Part shown: positions 25,632 to 34,866 of the stretch, piece by piece
How positions within the stretch are numbered: the first letter of the stretch is position 1
Layout: every line of letters begins with the position of its first letter
From: Gammaproteobacteria bacterium
GTDB lineage: Bacteria; Pseudomonadota; Gammaproteobacteria; Poriferisulfidales; Poriferisulfidaceae
NCBI GenBank assembly: GCA_026713705.1
Contig: JAPONY010000038.1
Location: 1-59,718, forward strand
DNA: 59,718 nucleotides
Direction of reading: 5' to 3'
Program-made: the position numbers and the translations under genes
The notes under the pieces: model-generated
Seen by the model: the letters and a program-made list of their open reading frames with translations, nothing else
What the model was told of the DNA's origin: nothing
The model's database searches: none

Positions 25632-26897
25632 ATGATGCAAACCACAACACACAATCCTGACCGCTACATGGCTGATTTGCGGCAAATCCTCTCACAGGGA
25701 CGTAAGCGCATTGGGTTTCTGCTCGGTGCGGGTATTCCTGCGGCAGTTAGAGTAAATGCCGAGGGGAAGCTTAGTGCTGATGGTCGGCCGATTCTTCCTG
25801 ATGTCGCCGGCTTGACCCCAAAAGTCCTTGATGAACTGGATGAGGCCGATAAAGAAATAGTAGACATTCTTTTGCCTGGAATGGGAGAGGAGCCGACTAT
25901 CGAACTAATTCTGACACGTATCCGTAGACTAGCCGAAGCGATAGGCGACATTGAAGTGCATGGTTTAGATGGTCGGGGTCATGCGGAGTTGGCGGAACGA
26001 ATCTGTGAAGCAATTGGAGAAATCGTTGGCTGCTCACTGCCTAAAGGCTCAGGCCCGTACACTCAGCTTATTTCATGGATTAGCGGGACACCCCGAGAAC
26101 ATCCAGTTGAGATATTTACTCCAAACTATGATCTGCTTTTCGAGGAAGCTTTTGAGCGTGCCCAAGTCCCTTATCACGATGGTTTTACTGGTGCACGCAG
26201 ACCGTTTTTTGATCCAGCGAGCATAGCTGACGATGAACTATCGCCACGTTGGTCTCGACTCTGGAAAATTCATGGGTCACTTGGCTGGGAGGTTGAGGAT
26301 GGAAAAATTGTGCGTACAGGCAGCCGCAAAGCCACTCATTTGATTTATCCCGATCACCACAAATACGATCAAATTAGCCGTCGGCCTTATTCGGCATTCT
26401 TCGAACGTCTTCGCACGTTCCTTATGACGCCTGATAGTCTGCTCATCTGTGCTGGTTTTTCTTTTTCGGACTCACATATAACAGCGGTTCTTGACGAAAC
26501 TTTGGCCGCTAATCCCCATACTGCTGTTATTGCGTTTGAATTTCGCGACTTAACTGAAGATACACCTTCCGCCCAGTTGGCTTTTCGCAGGTCCAGCGTT
26601 AATGTTTATGCGCGAAAGAATGCGATCATTTGTGGAACGTTGGGGCGATGGGAATTGGGAAAGGTACAAAAAGCATGGGAGCCCATCCGCAGGACCTATT
26701 GGGGGAGTGGGGGGAGTGATGCAGATGGAGGGTTTCTCTTAGGTGATTTTGCTTGGCTAGCAAACTTTCTTGCTCTTGCGCGGGCGGATGATCTGAAACC
26801 ACAATCCAGTACGCCGGATTCAGATCCAAACACCTCTGGCGCCGTAGATTCTCTCGAATCTGAAGAAGAGCCTGCTGATAGGCAAAACGGTGCTTGA
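25632..26897 (+). CDS. SIR2-like NADase, component of SIR2-HerA defence
   Basis: A 421-residue protein with a Sir2-like Rossmann domain: GFLLGAGIPAA near 28-38, FTPNYDLLFEEAF near 161-173 (the N-D pair), and WKIHGSLGW near 209-217 with the catalytic His. The C-terminal part (LLICAGFSFSDSHI) completes the fold, and the last 50 residues are low-complexity. Its stop overlaps the GTG of the following HerA-like gene. SIR2-HerA pairs form large complexes that deplete NAD+ and process DNA on phage infection, leading to growth arrest or death. The close coupling and partner make this identification strong. Confidence 0.87.
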   Translation: MMQTTTHNPDRYMADLRQILSQGRKRIGFLLGAGIPAAVRVNAEGKLSADGRPILPDVAGLTPKVLDELDEADKEIVDILLPGMGEEPTIELILTRIRRLAEAIGDIEVHGLDGRGHAELAERICEAIGEIVGCSLPKGSGPYTQLISWISGTPREHPVEIFTPNYDLLFEEAFERAQVPYHDGFTGARRPFFDPASIADDELSPRWSRLWKIHGSLGWEVEDGKIVRTGSRKATHLIYPDHHKYDQISRRPYSAFFERLRTFLMTPDSLLICAGFSFSDSHITAVLDETLAANPHTAVIAFEFRDLTEDTPSAQLAFRRSSVNVYARKNAIICGTLGRWELGKVQKAWEPIRRTYWGSGGSDADGGFLLGDFAWLANFLALARADDLKPQSSTPDSDPNTSGAVDSLESEEEPADRQNGA

Positions 26898-28734
26898 ACG
26901 GGACCCCACATTTTTGGGCACTGTCGCCTCCGTTTCTGGCTCGTCGGTCAGCATACGTTTGGCTCAATCTGTTGCTTCGGGCTTATCCATCATTGAGGGC
27001 AGAGCATATCGGATTGGCCAAGTTGGCAGCTTTGTCCGCATTCCTCAGGGCTATCAAGACCTATTTGGCGTTGTTTCTGAAGTTGGAGCAAGGGCAATGC
27101 CGGAAGATGCGCCAAGTGGAGAGACAGATACGGGGCGTTGGATGGAAGTTCAATTGGTCGGAGAATCGTTGGGTGGAATTTTCGAGCGCGGTATTAGTCA
27201 GCACCCAAATGTAGGGGATACTGTCCATATAACAACTGAAAGTAGCCTCGCTCGAATCTACGGAACAGACGATTCTGGGCAAATCACCATTGGTTCGCTT
27301 TCAAGCTCAGAAAGTATTCCGGCAAAGCTTTCGCTAGACGAACTGATAACGAGACACTCTGCTGTACTAGGCTCTACGGGTTCAGGGAAATCAACGACCA
27401 TCGCTAGTCTTTTGCAGGCGATCACCGCAGTGGCCAATGATAGTGCCGACTATCCCAGTGCGAGAGTTTTGCTGCTCGACATCCACGGAGAGTATCCAGG
27501 CGCTCTTTCAGATGTAGCCAGCATTTACTCTGTGGACCCACGACCAAATGAGCAAAAGCTCTTGATTCCATATTGGGCACTAAGTGCGGCAGACTTACTT
27601 AAATTTTTGACAGGTGGCGTTAGTGATACACAGGAGACTGCTTTTACGGACAAAATCCTTGAATTTAAACGCCAATCGCACGAGATTCAAAAATTTCCTG
27701 GTGTGGAGGCAAGTTCAATCACAGTCGATACGCCAATACCATTTAGCCTCAAGAATCTGTGGCATGATTTGATTGATTTCGAAATTTCTACCTTTGAAGA
27801 TAGTGATCGGAGCCAGCCAGCATTGGTTGAGAAAGGTGATGCGGAAGCACTGAAGAGTCCGCGGTATAAACCTCACGCGATGGGTGCGAAAGGACCGTTC
27901 CTAAATGCTGAAGCTATCGGAATTCGGAGGCAATTGAGTCTGCTCCGCTCCAAGATGCTTGATCCTCGTTATGATTTTCTTTTACGCCCAGGGCGTTGGG
28001 AGCCAGACCTTGAGGGGAGGGTCAAGTCCGATCTTGACGCTTTATTGAGCGGTTGGTTGGGTGCGGAGCACCCAATTACAATCCTTGATCTTTCCGGTGT
28101 TCCGAGTACGGTGCTTGAACTCCTCGTTGGGTCTATTCTAAAAATCGTATATGAATCGCTTTTTTGGAGTAGGGAAAAATCGGAGGGAGGGATTGAGCGC
28201 CCTCTCTTGGTTGTCATGGAAGAAGCTCATCGATACCTTTCTGCTGCGACGAACACCCTCGCTGCCGAGACCATCCAACGAATCGCTAAAGAAGGCCGCA
28301 AATACGGCATCGGTGCAATGGTCATTAGCCAACGTCCTTCTGAGGTTGATGACACCATTCTGTCCCAATGCGGGACTTTCTTGGCTCTCAGGCTTGCAAA
28401 CCCGACGGATCGCGAGCATGTTCGAGGCACGTTACCCGATGGGCTAGTTAGTCTGCTTGATATTCTGCCGGTTCTTCGCACAGGTGAGGCCATCGTAATG
28501 GGTGAAGCCGCGAAGTTGCCTATGCGTTGCCGCATCACCCTGCCTCCCGAGGAACGGCAACCGAGAAGCACCGACCCCAAAGTTAGCGAACAATGGTCGA
28601 TTCCCCGCAGGGAAGAGGGTTATAATCGTGTTGTCGCATCATGGCGTGCACAGAAGCCAAGAGCGGTTGTGGACGATCTTGATATAGAGCGTCTGCCAGT
28701 TCAAGATGAACCAGCAGGTGATTCTTCAGAATGA
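26890..28734 (+). CDS. HerA-like hexameric ATPase/translocase
   Basis: A 614-residue protein beginning at GTG 26890, eight bases inside the SIR2 gene. The N-terminal HAS-barrel-like region (about 1-130) is followed by Walker A GSTGSGKSTT near 161-170, VLLLDIHGEYPG near 195-206, and Walker B VVMEEAHRY near 438-446. Then KYGIGAMVISQRPSEVD and the LRLANPTDREHV arginine-finger region follow, all standard for HerA/DUF87 motor proteins. With the SIR2 partner it forms the SIR2-HerA anti-phage system; HerA assembles the complex and supplies ATPase or helicase activity. About 14 bases separate it from a KTSC gene that may belong to the operon. Confidence 0.88.
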   Translation: MLERDPTFLGTVASVSGSSVSIRLAQSVASGLSIIEGRAYRIGQVGSFVRIPQGYQDLFGVVSEVGARAMPEDAPSGETDTGRWMEVQLVGESLGGIFERGISQHPNVGDTVHITTESSLARIYGTDDSGQITIGSLSSSESIPAKLSLDELITRHSAVLGSTGSGKSTTIASLLQAITAVANDSADYPSARVLLLDIHGEYPGALSDVASIYSVDPRPNEQKLLIPYWALSAADLLKFLTGGVSDTQETAFTDKILEFKRQSHEIQKFPGVEASSITVDTPIPFSLKNLWHDLIDFEISTFEDSDRSQPALVEKGDAEALKSPRYKPHAMGAKGPFLNAEAIGIRRQLSLLRSKMLDPRYDFLLRPGRWEPDLEGRVKSDLDALLSGWLGAEHPITILDLSGVPSTVLELLVGSILKIVYESLFWSREKSEGGIERPLLVVMEEAHRYLSAATNTLAAETIQRIAKEGRKYGIGAMVISQRPSEVDDTILSQCGTFLALRLANPTDREHVRGTLPDGLVSLLDILPVLRTGEAIVMGEAAKLPMRCRITLPPEERQPRSTDPKVSEQWSIPRREEGYNRVVASWRAQKPRAVVDDLDIERLPVQDEPAGDSSE

Positions 28735-28747
28735 TTGAGGGAAGATA

Positions 28748-28960
28748 ATGAACAGAGGATATGCAGCATCGTCGAACCTGCAATCTGTCGGGTACGATGA
28801 ACCGTCTCAAACTCTTGAAATCGAGTTTCGAAGCGGGGGCATCTATCGCTACTTTAATGTTCCCATGAATCTGTATAGGGAATTGATGCGGGCGCCCTCG
28901 AAGGGTGGGTTCCTCCACCAATATATAAAAAACGCGTTTCCATACTCGCGCGTGGGATAG
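28748..28960 (+). CDS. KTSC-domain small protein
   Basis: A 70-residue protein with a Shine-Dalgarno (GAGGGAAG) before the ATG. The whole protein is one KTSC domain: SSNLQSVGYDEPSQTLEIEF, then GIYRYFNVP, then FLHQYIKNAFPYSRV, with S-N replacing the K-T-S-C-like opening. KTSC domains occur alone or fused in phage and accessory-region proteins; the molecular function is not known. It follows herA within about 14 bases on the same strand, so it is probably the last gene of the SIR2-HerA operon. Confidence 0.8.
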   Translation: MNRGYAASSNLQSVGYDEPSQTLEIEFRSGGIYRYFNVPMNLYRELMRAPSKGGFLHQYIKNAFPYSRVG

Positions 28961-29075
28961 CCATTGCTCTGGTTTCGGTGGAATGCGCAGGGCTTGAGGC
29001 CTTGCAATCCAAGGAATTCCGTTAGATTCCCGCTCTAAGGCAAAGCCCTAGGGGTTCACATAGGAAAAATTCATC

Positions 29076-29828
29076 ATGATTTTCAGGCAACTGTTCGAAC
29101 CGGAATCGTTCACATACACCTATCTGCTCGGCTGTCCGCAGACCGGCGAGACCGTGCTTATCGACCCGGTGGTGGAGACGGTGAACCGGGACATCGAAGT
29201 CCTGCACGAGATGGGCTTGAAACTCACTTATACCCTGGAGACGCACGTCCATGCCGATCACGTGAGCGGGGCTTTCAAGCTCAAGGCGATCACCGACAGC
29301 AAGATCGCAGGGGCTGCAATGGACGACCTGCCGTGCCGGGATATCGGGGTTCGTGAAGGCGAAGCGTTCCGTGTCGGGACTCTTGAGATCCATCCGCTGT
29401 TTACGCCGGGGCACACCGACACCCATCACGCCTTCCTGCTCCATTCCCCGAGCGGAGCCTGGCTGTTCACCGGCGATGCGCTGCTGATCGACGCCTGCGG
29501 GCGGACCGACTTCCAGATGGGGGACGCCGCCACCCTGTACCGCTCGATCCACGACAAGTTTTTCTCCCTCCCCAACGAGACCCTGGTCTATCCGGCGCAC
29601 GACTACGACGGACGCTTCGTGTCCACCGTGGGTCAGGAGAAGGCGCGAAATCCCCGCCTCAAGGACAACCGCAGCGAGGAAGACTTCGTGGAGCTGATGA
29701 ACAAGCTGGACCTGCCGTACCCGAAGAAACTCGATTTCTCGGTCCCGGCCAATGAATTGTGCGGCCGCTGCCCCGAAACCCTGCCGCCGGGGGTCCAGGC
29801 CCTGTGCAACGTGCACGACCAGGGTTGA
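29076..29828 (+). CDS. ETHE1-like persulfide dioxygenase (MBL fold)
   Basis: A 250-residue metallo-beta-lactamase-fold enzyme. HVHADHVSG near 57-65 supplies the HxHxDH set, FTPGHTDTHHAF near 109-120 the next His, FTGDALLIDACGRTDFQ near 128-145 the bridging Asp and the persulfide dioxygenase-type CGRTDFQ, and YPAHDYDG near 170-177 the last His. ETHE1-type enzymes oxidise glutathione persulfide to sulfite with one mononuclear iron. That fits a sulfur oxidiser, where sulfite feeds the APS reductase encoded further right. Stand-alone gene, convergent with the small gene at 29835. Confidence 0.87.
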   Translation: MIFRQLFEPESFTYTYLLGCPQTGETVLIDPVVETVNRDIEVLHEMGLKLTYTLETHVHADHVSGAFKLKAITDSKIAGAAMDDLPCRDIGVREGEAFRVGTLEIHPLFTPGHTDTHHAFLLHSPSGAWLFTGDALLIDACGRTDFQMGDAATLYRSIHDKFFSLPNETLVYPAHDYDGRFVSTVGQEKARNPRLKDNRSEEDFVELMNKLDLPYPKKLDFSVPANELCGRCPETLPPGVQALCNVHDQG

Positions 29829-29834
29829 ACTGGC

Positions 29835-30305
29835 TTACCAGCGAAATTTGTTCCAGCGCTGGGGATTGGCCCAGAAGCGGCTGTTCAGCCAGCTGGGCGT
29901 TTTCTTGTAGGTCTTCAGGCTAAAGTGATTCAGCCCCCAGGGCTGCCCATCCGCATCAAAAATCTCCAGGCAACGCAGCCCCAGCGCGCCCATCCGTCGG
30001 GCTTGCTCCAAGGTGTCGCCGGGATGCAGGACATATAGTTCCAGCGACAGGAAATCGCGCAGGTGCGCGATGACCGCATCCACTTGTTCCGGTTCCATCC
30101 ACGGGGTCAGGATCAGTCCGCAGGCGTGGCGCGACTCCAGGCGCGGCATCGCCAGCGTCTCGGTGCTCGACAGCGTCATGGCGACCCATTCCGGTACGGG
30201 GGAGGGCGGATGGTCGGAGATCAGCAGCACGTCCCGGTCCGGGACGGCTTCTCGAACTTTCTCCAAAAGGGAAACTGGAGTGCTTGTTGCCGGCTCAGAG
30301 GGCAT
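29835..30305 (-). CDS. Small conserved protein downstream of rnd, function unknown
   Basis: A 156-residue soluble protein. Its ATG lies inside the 3' end of rnd (11-base overlap), so it is translationally coupled to it. The sequence is alpha/beta-like (DVLLISDHPP, GLILTPWMEPEQVDAVIAHLRDF, LYVLHPGD) and ends in an aromatic and basic tail, WLNSRFWANPQRWNKFRW. It resembles the small DUF6231-type proteins in Gammaproteobacteria, a tentative match. The product may be a non-catalytic Rossmann-like protein; no catalytic motif is evident. Confidence 0.65.
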   Translation of the reverse strand: MPSEPATSTPVSLLEKVREAVPDRDVLLISDHPPSPVPEWVAMTLSSTETLAMPRLESRHACGLILTPWMEPEQVDAVIAHLRDFLSLELYVLHPGDTLEQARRMGALGLRCLEIFDADGQPWGLNHFSLKTYKKTPSWLNSRFWANPQRWNKFRW

Positions 30306-31407
30306 TGAGGGCTTCGGTCAGGGCCGGACCGACCGTCTCGCCGCGCCAACCCTGCAGCAAGATTGGATCCGGACTCTGGCGCACCAGTTCCTCCACCATG
30401 ACGCGGGGCGCGAGCAGTTCCGGCGCCACCCCGATCTCTTCGGCGACCTTGCGGACGACCCCGGCCAGGATCCGTACCTTCCTGCGCTGCTCGCCGCGCT
30501 CTTCCCGGCTCATGGACTTCAGCGACAGGGGAGGGCAATCCTCGGCCAGTTGCAAGGTTTTCCACAGTCTCTCTTGGAGCTTCCGGGAGACTCTGCCGGC
30601 CACCGCGCGTTCAAACGCCTGCCGATCCCGGAACGGTGTGCAGGCGAGATCCACCAGGACTTCATCCGATGCGACCCGGACGCGTGCCCGGTCTTGGCGT
30701 CGGGCCAGGAGTTCTCGCCAGCGCGCCAGCCCCTGCAGCACATGCAGCCGCTCGCTGGGCATATTGCCGTTGGGAATGTGGACCCGCTTCCACATCTGGT
30801 TCGGATCCGGGACCCAGGCGGATGGCGTCAGCGTCCGTTTCATCTCCTCCTGCATCCAGATCAGGCGTCCCTTGGCTTCCAGTTCTTCCGACAGTTGCTG
30901 GTAGATCGGGCCGAGGTGCACGACATCAGCCAAGGCGTACTGCAACTGAGCGGGCTTGAGCGGCCGACGGTCCCACCAGCTGCGCACTTGGGATTTGTCG
31001 AGCACGATTCCCAGCCGCTCCTCCACCATGTTGGCATAACTGATCTGGAAGCCGTGTCCGAGCAGGGCCCAGGCAATCTGGGTGTCGAACACACTTCCGG
31101 GAATCAGGTCGAAGTCATGATGCATGATCTCGACATCCTGCAAGCAGGCGTGCAGGACGCTGATCCGGTTGGATCGGCGCAGCCGTTCCACCAGAACGGA
31201 CAGGTCAAGCCCGGCCTGCATGTCGATGATGGCGTGCTCGGTGCCGTCCGAGATCTGGATCAGGCAGAGCTTCGGGTAGTAGGTATGGATGCGCAGGAAC
31301 TCGGTATCCAGCGCAAGCCAAGGCGCATCCTCGATGCGCCCAAGGAACTTGAGCAGAACTTCCTGCCGGGTGATCCATGTCCAACTGGGAGTCAGTACCC
31401 CGCCCAT
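30295..31407 (-). CDS. rnd: Ribonuclease D
   Basis: A 370-residue 3'-5' exoribonuclease of the DEDDy family. The motifs are ALDTEFLR near 32-39 (Exo I), LHACLQDVEIM near 85-95 (Exo II), and the Exo III region QLQYALADVVHL near 154-165 with the Tyr. Residues from about 205 form the HRDC domain (RLHVLQGLARWRE). RNase D trims the 3' ends of tRNA precursors and other stable RNAs. Length is normal. The downstream gene overlaps its stop, so they form a two-gene operon. Confidence 0.92.
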   Translation of the reverse strand: MGGVLTPSWTWITRQEVLLKFLGRIEDAPWLALDTEFLRIHTYYPKLCLIQISDGTEHAIIDMQAGLDLSVLVERLRRSNRISVLHACLQDVEIMHHDFDLIPGSVFDTQIAWALLGHGFQISYANMVEERLGIVLDKSQVRSWWDRRPLKPAQLQYALADVVHLGPIYQQLSEELEAKGRLIWMQEEMKRTLTPSAWVPDPNQMWKRVHIPNGNMPSERLHVLQGLARWRELLARRQDRARVRVASDEVLVDLACTPFRDRQAFERAVAGRVSRKLQERLWKTLQLAEDCPPLSLKSMSREERGEQRRKVRILAGVVRKVAEEIGVAPELLAPRVMVEELVRQSPDPILLQGWRGETVGPALTEALNAL

Positions 31408-31416
31408 GGGGGACAG

Positions 31417-31422
31417 TATAAT
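31417..31422 (+). promoter_or_regulatory. Shared -10 element between rnd and the divergent envelope genes
   Basis: The 52-base gap between rnd (minus) and the gene at 31460 (plus) contains AGTATAAT. It gives a perfect TATAAT (31417-31422) for the plus strand and TATACT for the minus strand from overlapping bases. No strong -35 is visible on either side. Confidence 0.4.
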
Positions 31423-31459
31423 GTGCTTCTGTTTCCAGGCTCTTTCCAGTACTCTATAA

Positions 31460-31759
31460 ATGCCTATTCTTCGGGCTTTTTTCCTGTTTCTCCTGCTTGT
31501 CGGCCTGCAGGGCCCGGGACAGGTTCGGGCACAGGATCAGGCAGTGGAGGACCCGGCTCAGCCCGCCTCGCACGACACCCCGGCGCCTGCCGAAGGGGAG
31601 ATTTCAGCCGAAGCACCGGCCTCGCCGGAAGGAAAGTCCCTCGTGCCGCCTGCCGACGCCTTGAGCCTGTATTCTCCGGACGCGCTGGTCGACATGCCGT
31701 ATGTCTACCCCTTGCTGCGCATGCGTCTCACCCCGGAGATGCGACGGGAGACGCCATGA
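31460..31759 (+). CDS. Small exported protein, unknown function
   Basis: A 99-residue precursor: signal peptide MPILRAFFLFLLLVGLQGPGQVRAQ with an A-x-A-like site, then an acidic, Pro/Ala-rich stretch (about 27-70) and a short C-terminal LYSPDALVDMPYVYPLLRMRL. No family recognised. Its stop overlaps the ATG of the TPR gene (ATGA), so it is translationally coupled and probably works with it in the periplasm. Confidence 0.7.
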   Translation: MPILRAFFLFLLLVGLQGPGQVRAQDQAVEDPAQPASHDTPAPAEGEISAEAPASPEGKSLVPPADALSLYSPDALVDMPYVYPLLRMRLTPEMRRETP

Positions 31760-32352
31760 AGATTCGCTGGAATTCCCGCCTTGCCAGCCACCTGGCGGTC
31801 GTCATCATCGTGATCACGCTGCTGTTCCTCGGGTGGCGGATGAGCCCGAATGTCACCTGGTTCCCGGACCTGGAGACGGAGCCGCTGTTCGAGCCCGATC
31901 AACTGCCGTCTCTTCGGGACGTCATCGACCAGCCGGAGGTGGAAGACCCGGTAAAACCCTCCCCGGTTTCTCCCGAGCAAGAATCGCCTGAAGTCGCGCC
32001 CGAGCCTGCGCCGATGTCGGAACCCGCGGCATCGCATCCGGAGGCCGTCCCGGCGCAACCCCAGCCGAAACCCCGCGATCTGGAGGCGGAAGCGCTCTAC
32101 GAATCGTGGACCCGGGCGCGGCAGCTGCTGCGGCAGCGGGATCTGGCCGGTGCCGAGCAGGCCTACCTGGACCTGACGCACCGCTGGCCGAAACATCCGG
32201 ATCTGGTCGGCGAACTTGGCAACGTCTATGTGCTGTTGGGAGAGAAGAGTTCCGCCCGAATCGCTTTCAGGCGGGCGCGGAAGTTGCTGGAGCCGATGGG
32301 CCCGTCGCTGCAACTGGAATCGGTGACGCGCTGGTTGGAACGCCACCCGTAG
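31756..32352 (+). CDS. Membrane-anchored tetratricopeptide protein
   Basis: A 198-residue protein starting at the ATG overlapping the preceding stop. A hydrophobic segment near 13-27 (HLAVVIIVITLLFLGW) anchors it. A Pro/Glu-rich linker (about 45-108) follows, then TPR-like helices from about 110 (RARQLLRQRDLAGAEQAYLDLTHRWPKHPDLVGELG, partly quoted). It is probably a periplasmic scaffold acting with the preceding small exported protein. It is convergent with mreD 23 bases away. Confidence 0.75.
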   Translation: MKIRWNSRLASHLAVVIIVITLLFLGWRMSPNVTWFPDLETEPLFEPDQLPSLRDVIDQPEVEDPVKPSPVSPEQESPEVAPEPAPMSEPAASHPEAVPAQPQPKPRDLEAEALYESWTRARQLLRQRDLAGAEQAYLDLTHRWPKHPDLVGELGNVYVLLGEKSSARIAFRRARKLLEPMGPSLQLESVTRWLERHP

Positions 32353-32375
32353 CCGAAACTCCCCCGGCTACGCCA

Positions 32376-32861
32376 TCAGATCATCGGGGTTTCCCCGACC
32401 GGGATCTTCTTCATCAGGTGATGCAGGATCGGCCAGACCAACAGGCTGGTCGGCAGGCTGGCCCAGTAAAGCAGGCCGGGGTCGATGTTGGAGAGAAAGA
32501 TCGAGAACAGGTGCAGGTAACCCATGTGCAGCACCAGCAGAAACCCGACCGGAAAGGTCTTCTGCAGGGTGCTGGAGAGTTGCAGGACCCGGTAGAACCG
32601 GAGGCACAAAAACACGATGAGACAGTAACTGAGGACATGGATGCCGATCCAACTCCCGGTGACAAGGTCGCTGAGCAGGCCGGCCGCCCAAGCCATCCCG
32701 AACCCGGCCTTCTCAGGCCGGACGGACATCCAGAAAATCAGGATCATCGCGACCCACTGCGGCTGCCACGGAGCATACGAGTCCGGGAGCGGCCAGGCCA
32801 AGAGGGTGAGGGCCGCGATCAGACTCAGCGCCTGGTAGATTCGCCACGCTTCAATCCGCAT
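32376..32861 (-). CDS. mreD: Rod shape-determining protein MreD
   Basis: A 161-residue integral membrane protein with about five hydrophobic segments and the MreD pattern (LAWPLPDSYAPWQPQWVAMILIFW near 20-43, GMAWAAGLLSDLVTGSWIG near 55-73). It is the last gene of the mreBCD set, starting inside mreC by 11 bases. MreD bridges MreC and the elongasome. The mrdA/rodA genes that often follow are absent here; a convergent accessory gene comes next. Confidence 0.9.
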   Translation of the reverse strand: MRIEAWRIYQALSLIAALTLLAWPLPDSYAPWQPQWVAMILIFWMSVRPEKAGFGMAWAAGLLSDLVTGSWIGIHVLSYCLIVFLCLRFYRVLQLSSTLQKTFPVGFLLVLHMGYLHLFSIFLSNIDPGLLYWASLPTSLLVWPILHHLMKKIPVGETPMI

Positions 32862-33669
32862 CGCCGGCCTCCTCCGCGGGCTTCCGGTGCCAGACCAGGA
32901 GAACTTCCCGGTTCCGGTGCAGCTGCGCTTCGGCCTGAACGTCTGCTTCCAGGAAATCCCGGCCGGGCTGGGCGGTGACCTGCGTGATCCGGCCGACCAG
33001 GTGCTGCTCGGGATAGGTATCGTCGAGGCCCGAGGTCAGCAGGACATCGCCAGGCTCAAGGTCGTTGTGACGCGGGACGAACCGAAGGGTCAACCCCTGT
33101 CCGTTCCCGTGTGCCAGGTAGCGGTCGTCGGTCCGCGCGTTGCGCACCAGCAGGGCGTGGCTGACGTCGGTGACCAGCAGGACCGTGGACTGGAACAGGC
33201 TCGTGCTGGAGATCTGGCCGACGACGCCGCGCTCGTCCAGCACCGGCTGGCCCACGTAGGTGCCGTCGCGGGTGCCGCGGTTGATGGTGATGGTCTGGCG
33301 GAACGCGCTGGTATTGATTTTCGTGACTTCCGCGACCAGCACCCGTTGCGAATGCGCCGGAACGTCCAGCTGCGCCAAGGTCCGCAGGCGGCGGTTTTCC
33401 GCTTCCAGCGCCCCGACGGATTGCGCCCAGAAGACATCCTCCAGCAACTGCTGCCTGAGCACCCGGTTCTCTTCGATCAATTCCTCGACCCCGCGGTAGT
33501 GGGTGTAGATCCAGTCGAAAAACTGCTGGGGCAGGCTCGAGGCCGTGACGATCGGCTGGACGACCAGGTCGACCAAGGGGGCCGCGCGGTCGACCACGGC
33601 ATAGCGGTAGTCGACGCTGACCAGCACAATGGCCAGTATCAGGCTGCTAATCAATTTTCGCCAGAGCAT
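32851..33669 (-). CDS. mreC: Rod shape-determining protein MreC
   Basis: A 272-residue periplasmic protein with an N-terminal transmembrane segment (LISSLILAIVLVSVDYRYAV). A coiled coil follows near 65-100 (EENRVLRQQLLEDVFW...LEAENRRLRTLA), then the beta-rich MreC domain (INRGTRDGTYVGQPVLDERGVVGQI near 130-155). It links MreB and MreD to the peptidoglycan synthases. It is preceded by mreB at 50 bases and overlaps mreD. Confidence 0.93.
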   Translation of the reverse strand: MLWRKLISSLILAIVLVSVDYRYAVVDRAAPLVDLVVQPIVTASSLPQQFFDWIYTHYRGVEELIEENRVLRQQLLEDVFWAQSVGALEAENRRLRTLAQLDVPAHSQRVLVAEVTKINTSAFRQTITINRGTRDGTYVGQPVLDERGVVGQISSTSLFQSTVLLVTDVSHALLVRNARTDDRYLAHGNGQGLTLRFVPRHNDLEPGDVLLTSGLDDTYPEQHLVGRITQVTAQPGRDFLEADVQAEAQLHRNREVLLVWHRKPAEEAGDAD

Positions 33670-33719
33670 GCCGAGATTGGGCTAAGGGGCTCGGTCGAAC
33701 CGTTAGGTGGATTTCCGGA

Positions 33720-34757
33720 TCACCGCGCGAAAGCGTGCGAGTCCTGCTGAAGCTCGATGTTCTCCTCTAGAACCTTGCCGCCGCCGCGTGCCACGCAGTA
33801 CAGGGGCTCGTTGGCAATGATGACGGAAACCTTGACTTCCTGCATCAGTAATTCGTCGATGCCGGTCAGCATCGCGCCGCCGCCGGTGACCACGATGCCG
33901 CGGGCCATGATGTCCGAAGCCAGGTCCGGCGGGGTCTGCTCCAGCACGGAATGGACCTTGTTCAGGATGATCTGCAGCGGTTCCTGCAAGGCATCGTTGA
34001 TCTCGTTGCTGTTGACGGTAATGCTGCGCGGGGTGCCGTCGGACAGGTCGCGGCCCCGCACCTCCATCTCTTCGACCGTCTGCGGGCGGTAGGCGCTGCC
34101 GATGGTGTGCTTGATCATCTCTGCGGTACTCTCGCCGATCAGCAGCCCGCAGTGGCGGCGCACGTGGTCGATGATGCTCTGGTTGAAGTGATCCCCGCCG
34201 GTGCGCGAGGAGTCGGAGTAAACGATGTCGTTGAGCGACAGAACCGCGACCTCCGAGGTGCCGCCGCCGATGTCCAGGATGAAGTTGCCGCAGGGCTCCT
34301 CGATGCTCAGGCCCGCGCCCAGCGCGGCCAGCAGCGGTTCCTCGTACAGGTAGACCTTGCGCGCGCCAGCGGCCTCCGCGGCGGCCCGGATCGCCCGGCG
34401 CTCCACCTGGGTGGCGCCGCAGGGCACGCAGATCAGGACTCGCGGCCCAAGGGTGAACAGCCGTCGTTGGCTGGCCTTGCGGATGAAGTACTGCAGCATC
34501 TTCTCGGCGGTCGCGAAATCGGCCACCACGCCGTCGCGCAGGGGTCGCACCACCTCGATGTTAGCGGGGGTCCGGCCGATCATGCGCTTGGCCTCGACGC
34601 CGACGGCCTCGACCTGGGGTTTGTTCAGGTCCGAATACTTGCGGATGGCCACCACCGAAGGCTCGTCCAGCACGATGCCTTCGCCGGGCACGTACACCAG
34701 GGTATTTGCCGTGCCCAAGTCAATGGACATGTCGTCGCTGAAAAGACGCCGGAACAT
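33720..34757 (-). CDS. mreB: Rod shape-determining actin MreB
   Basis: A 345-residue actin-like ATPase. The frame stays open further upstream, but [20 protein letters not shown] at 34757 is the family start and gives the usual length. Phosphate-binding motifs are [11 protein letters not shown] near 11-21 and [13 protein letters not shown] near 160-172, with [14 protein letters not shown] near 289-302. The N-terminal FRRLF is the amphipathic membrane-binding segment. It organises cell-wall elongation. First gene of mreBCD, divergent from gatCAB across 109 bases that must hold both promoters. Confidence 0.94.
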   Translation of the reverse strand: MFRRLFSDDMSIDLGTANTLVYVPGEGIVLDEPSVVAIRKYSDLNKPQVEAVGVEAKRMIGRTPANIEVVRPLRDGVVADFATAEKMLQYFIRKASQRRLFTLGPRVLICVPCGATQVERRAIRAAAEAAGARKVYLYEEPLLAALGAGLSIEEPCGNFILDIGGGTSEVAVLSLNDIVYSDSSRTGGDHFNQSIIDHVRRHCGLLIGESTAEMIKHTIGSAYRPQTVEEMEVRGRDLSDGTPRSITVNSNEINDALQEPLQIILNKVHSVLEQTPPDLASDIMARGIVVTGGGAMLTGIDELLMQEVKVSVIIANEPLYCVARGGGKVLEENIELQQDSHAFAR

Positions 34758-34866
34758 TAGGAACTTTCTAGGAATTGAGGAAGCCAATTTAGCATAAACT
34801 GATGTTCGGCGGCTATACTTAAGAGCGATTTTTGATCGATTCGGTTCCGAGAACCTTGCCTTATCC

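Noticed and set aside
30013-32352. A 779-codon open frame on the plus strand
   Set aside because: Only its last part (from 31756) is a real gene, the TPR protein; the rest is antisense to rnd in GC-rich DNA.
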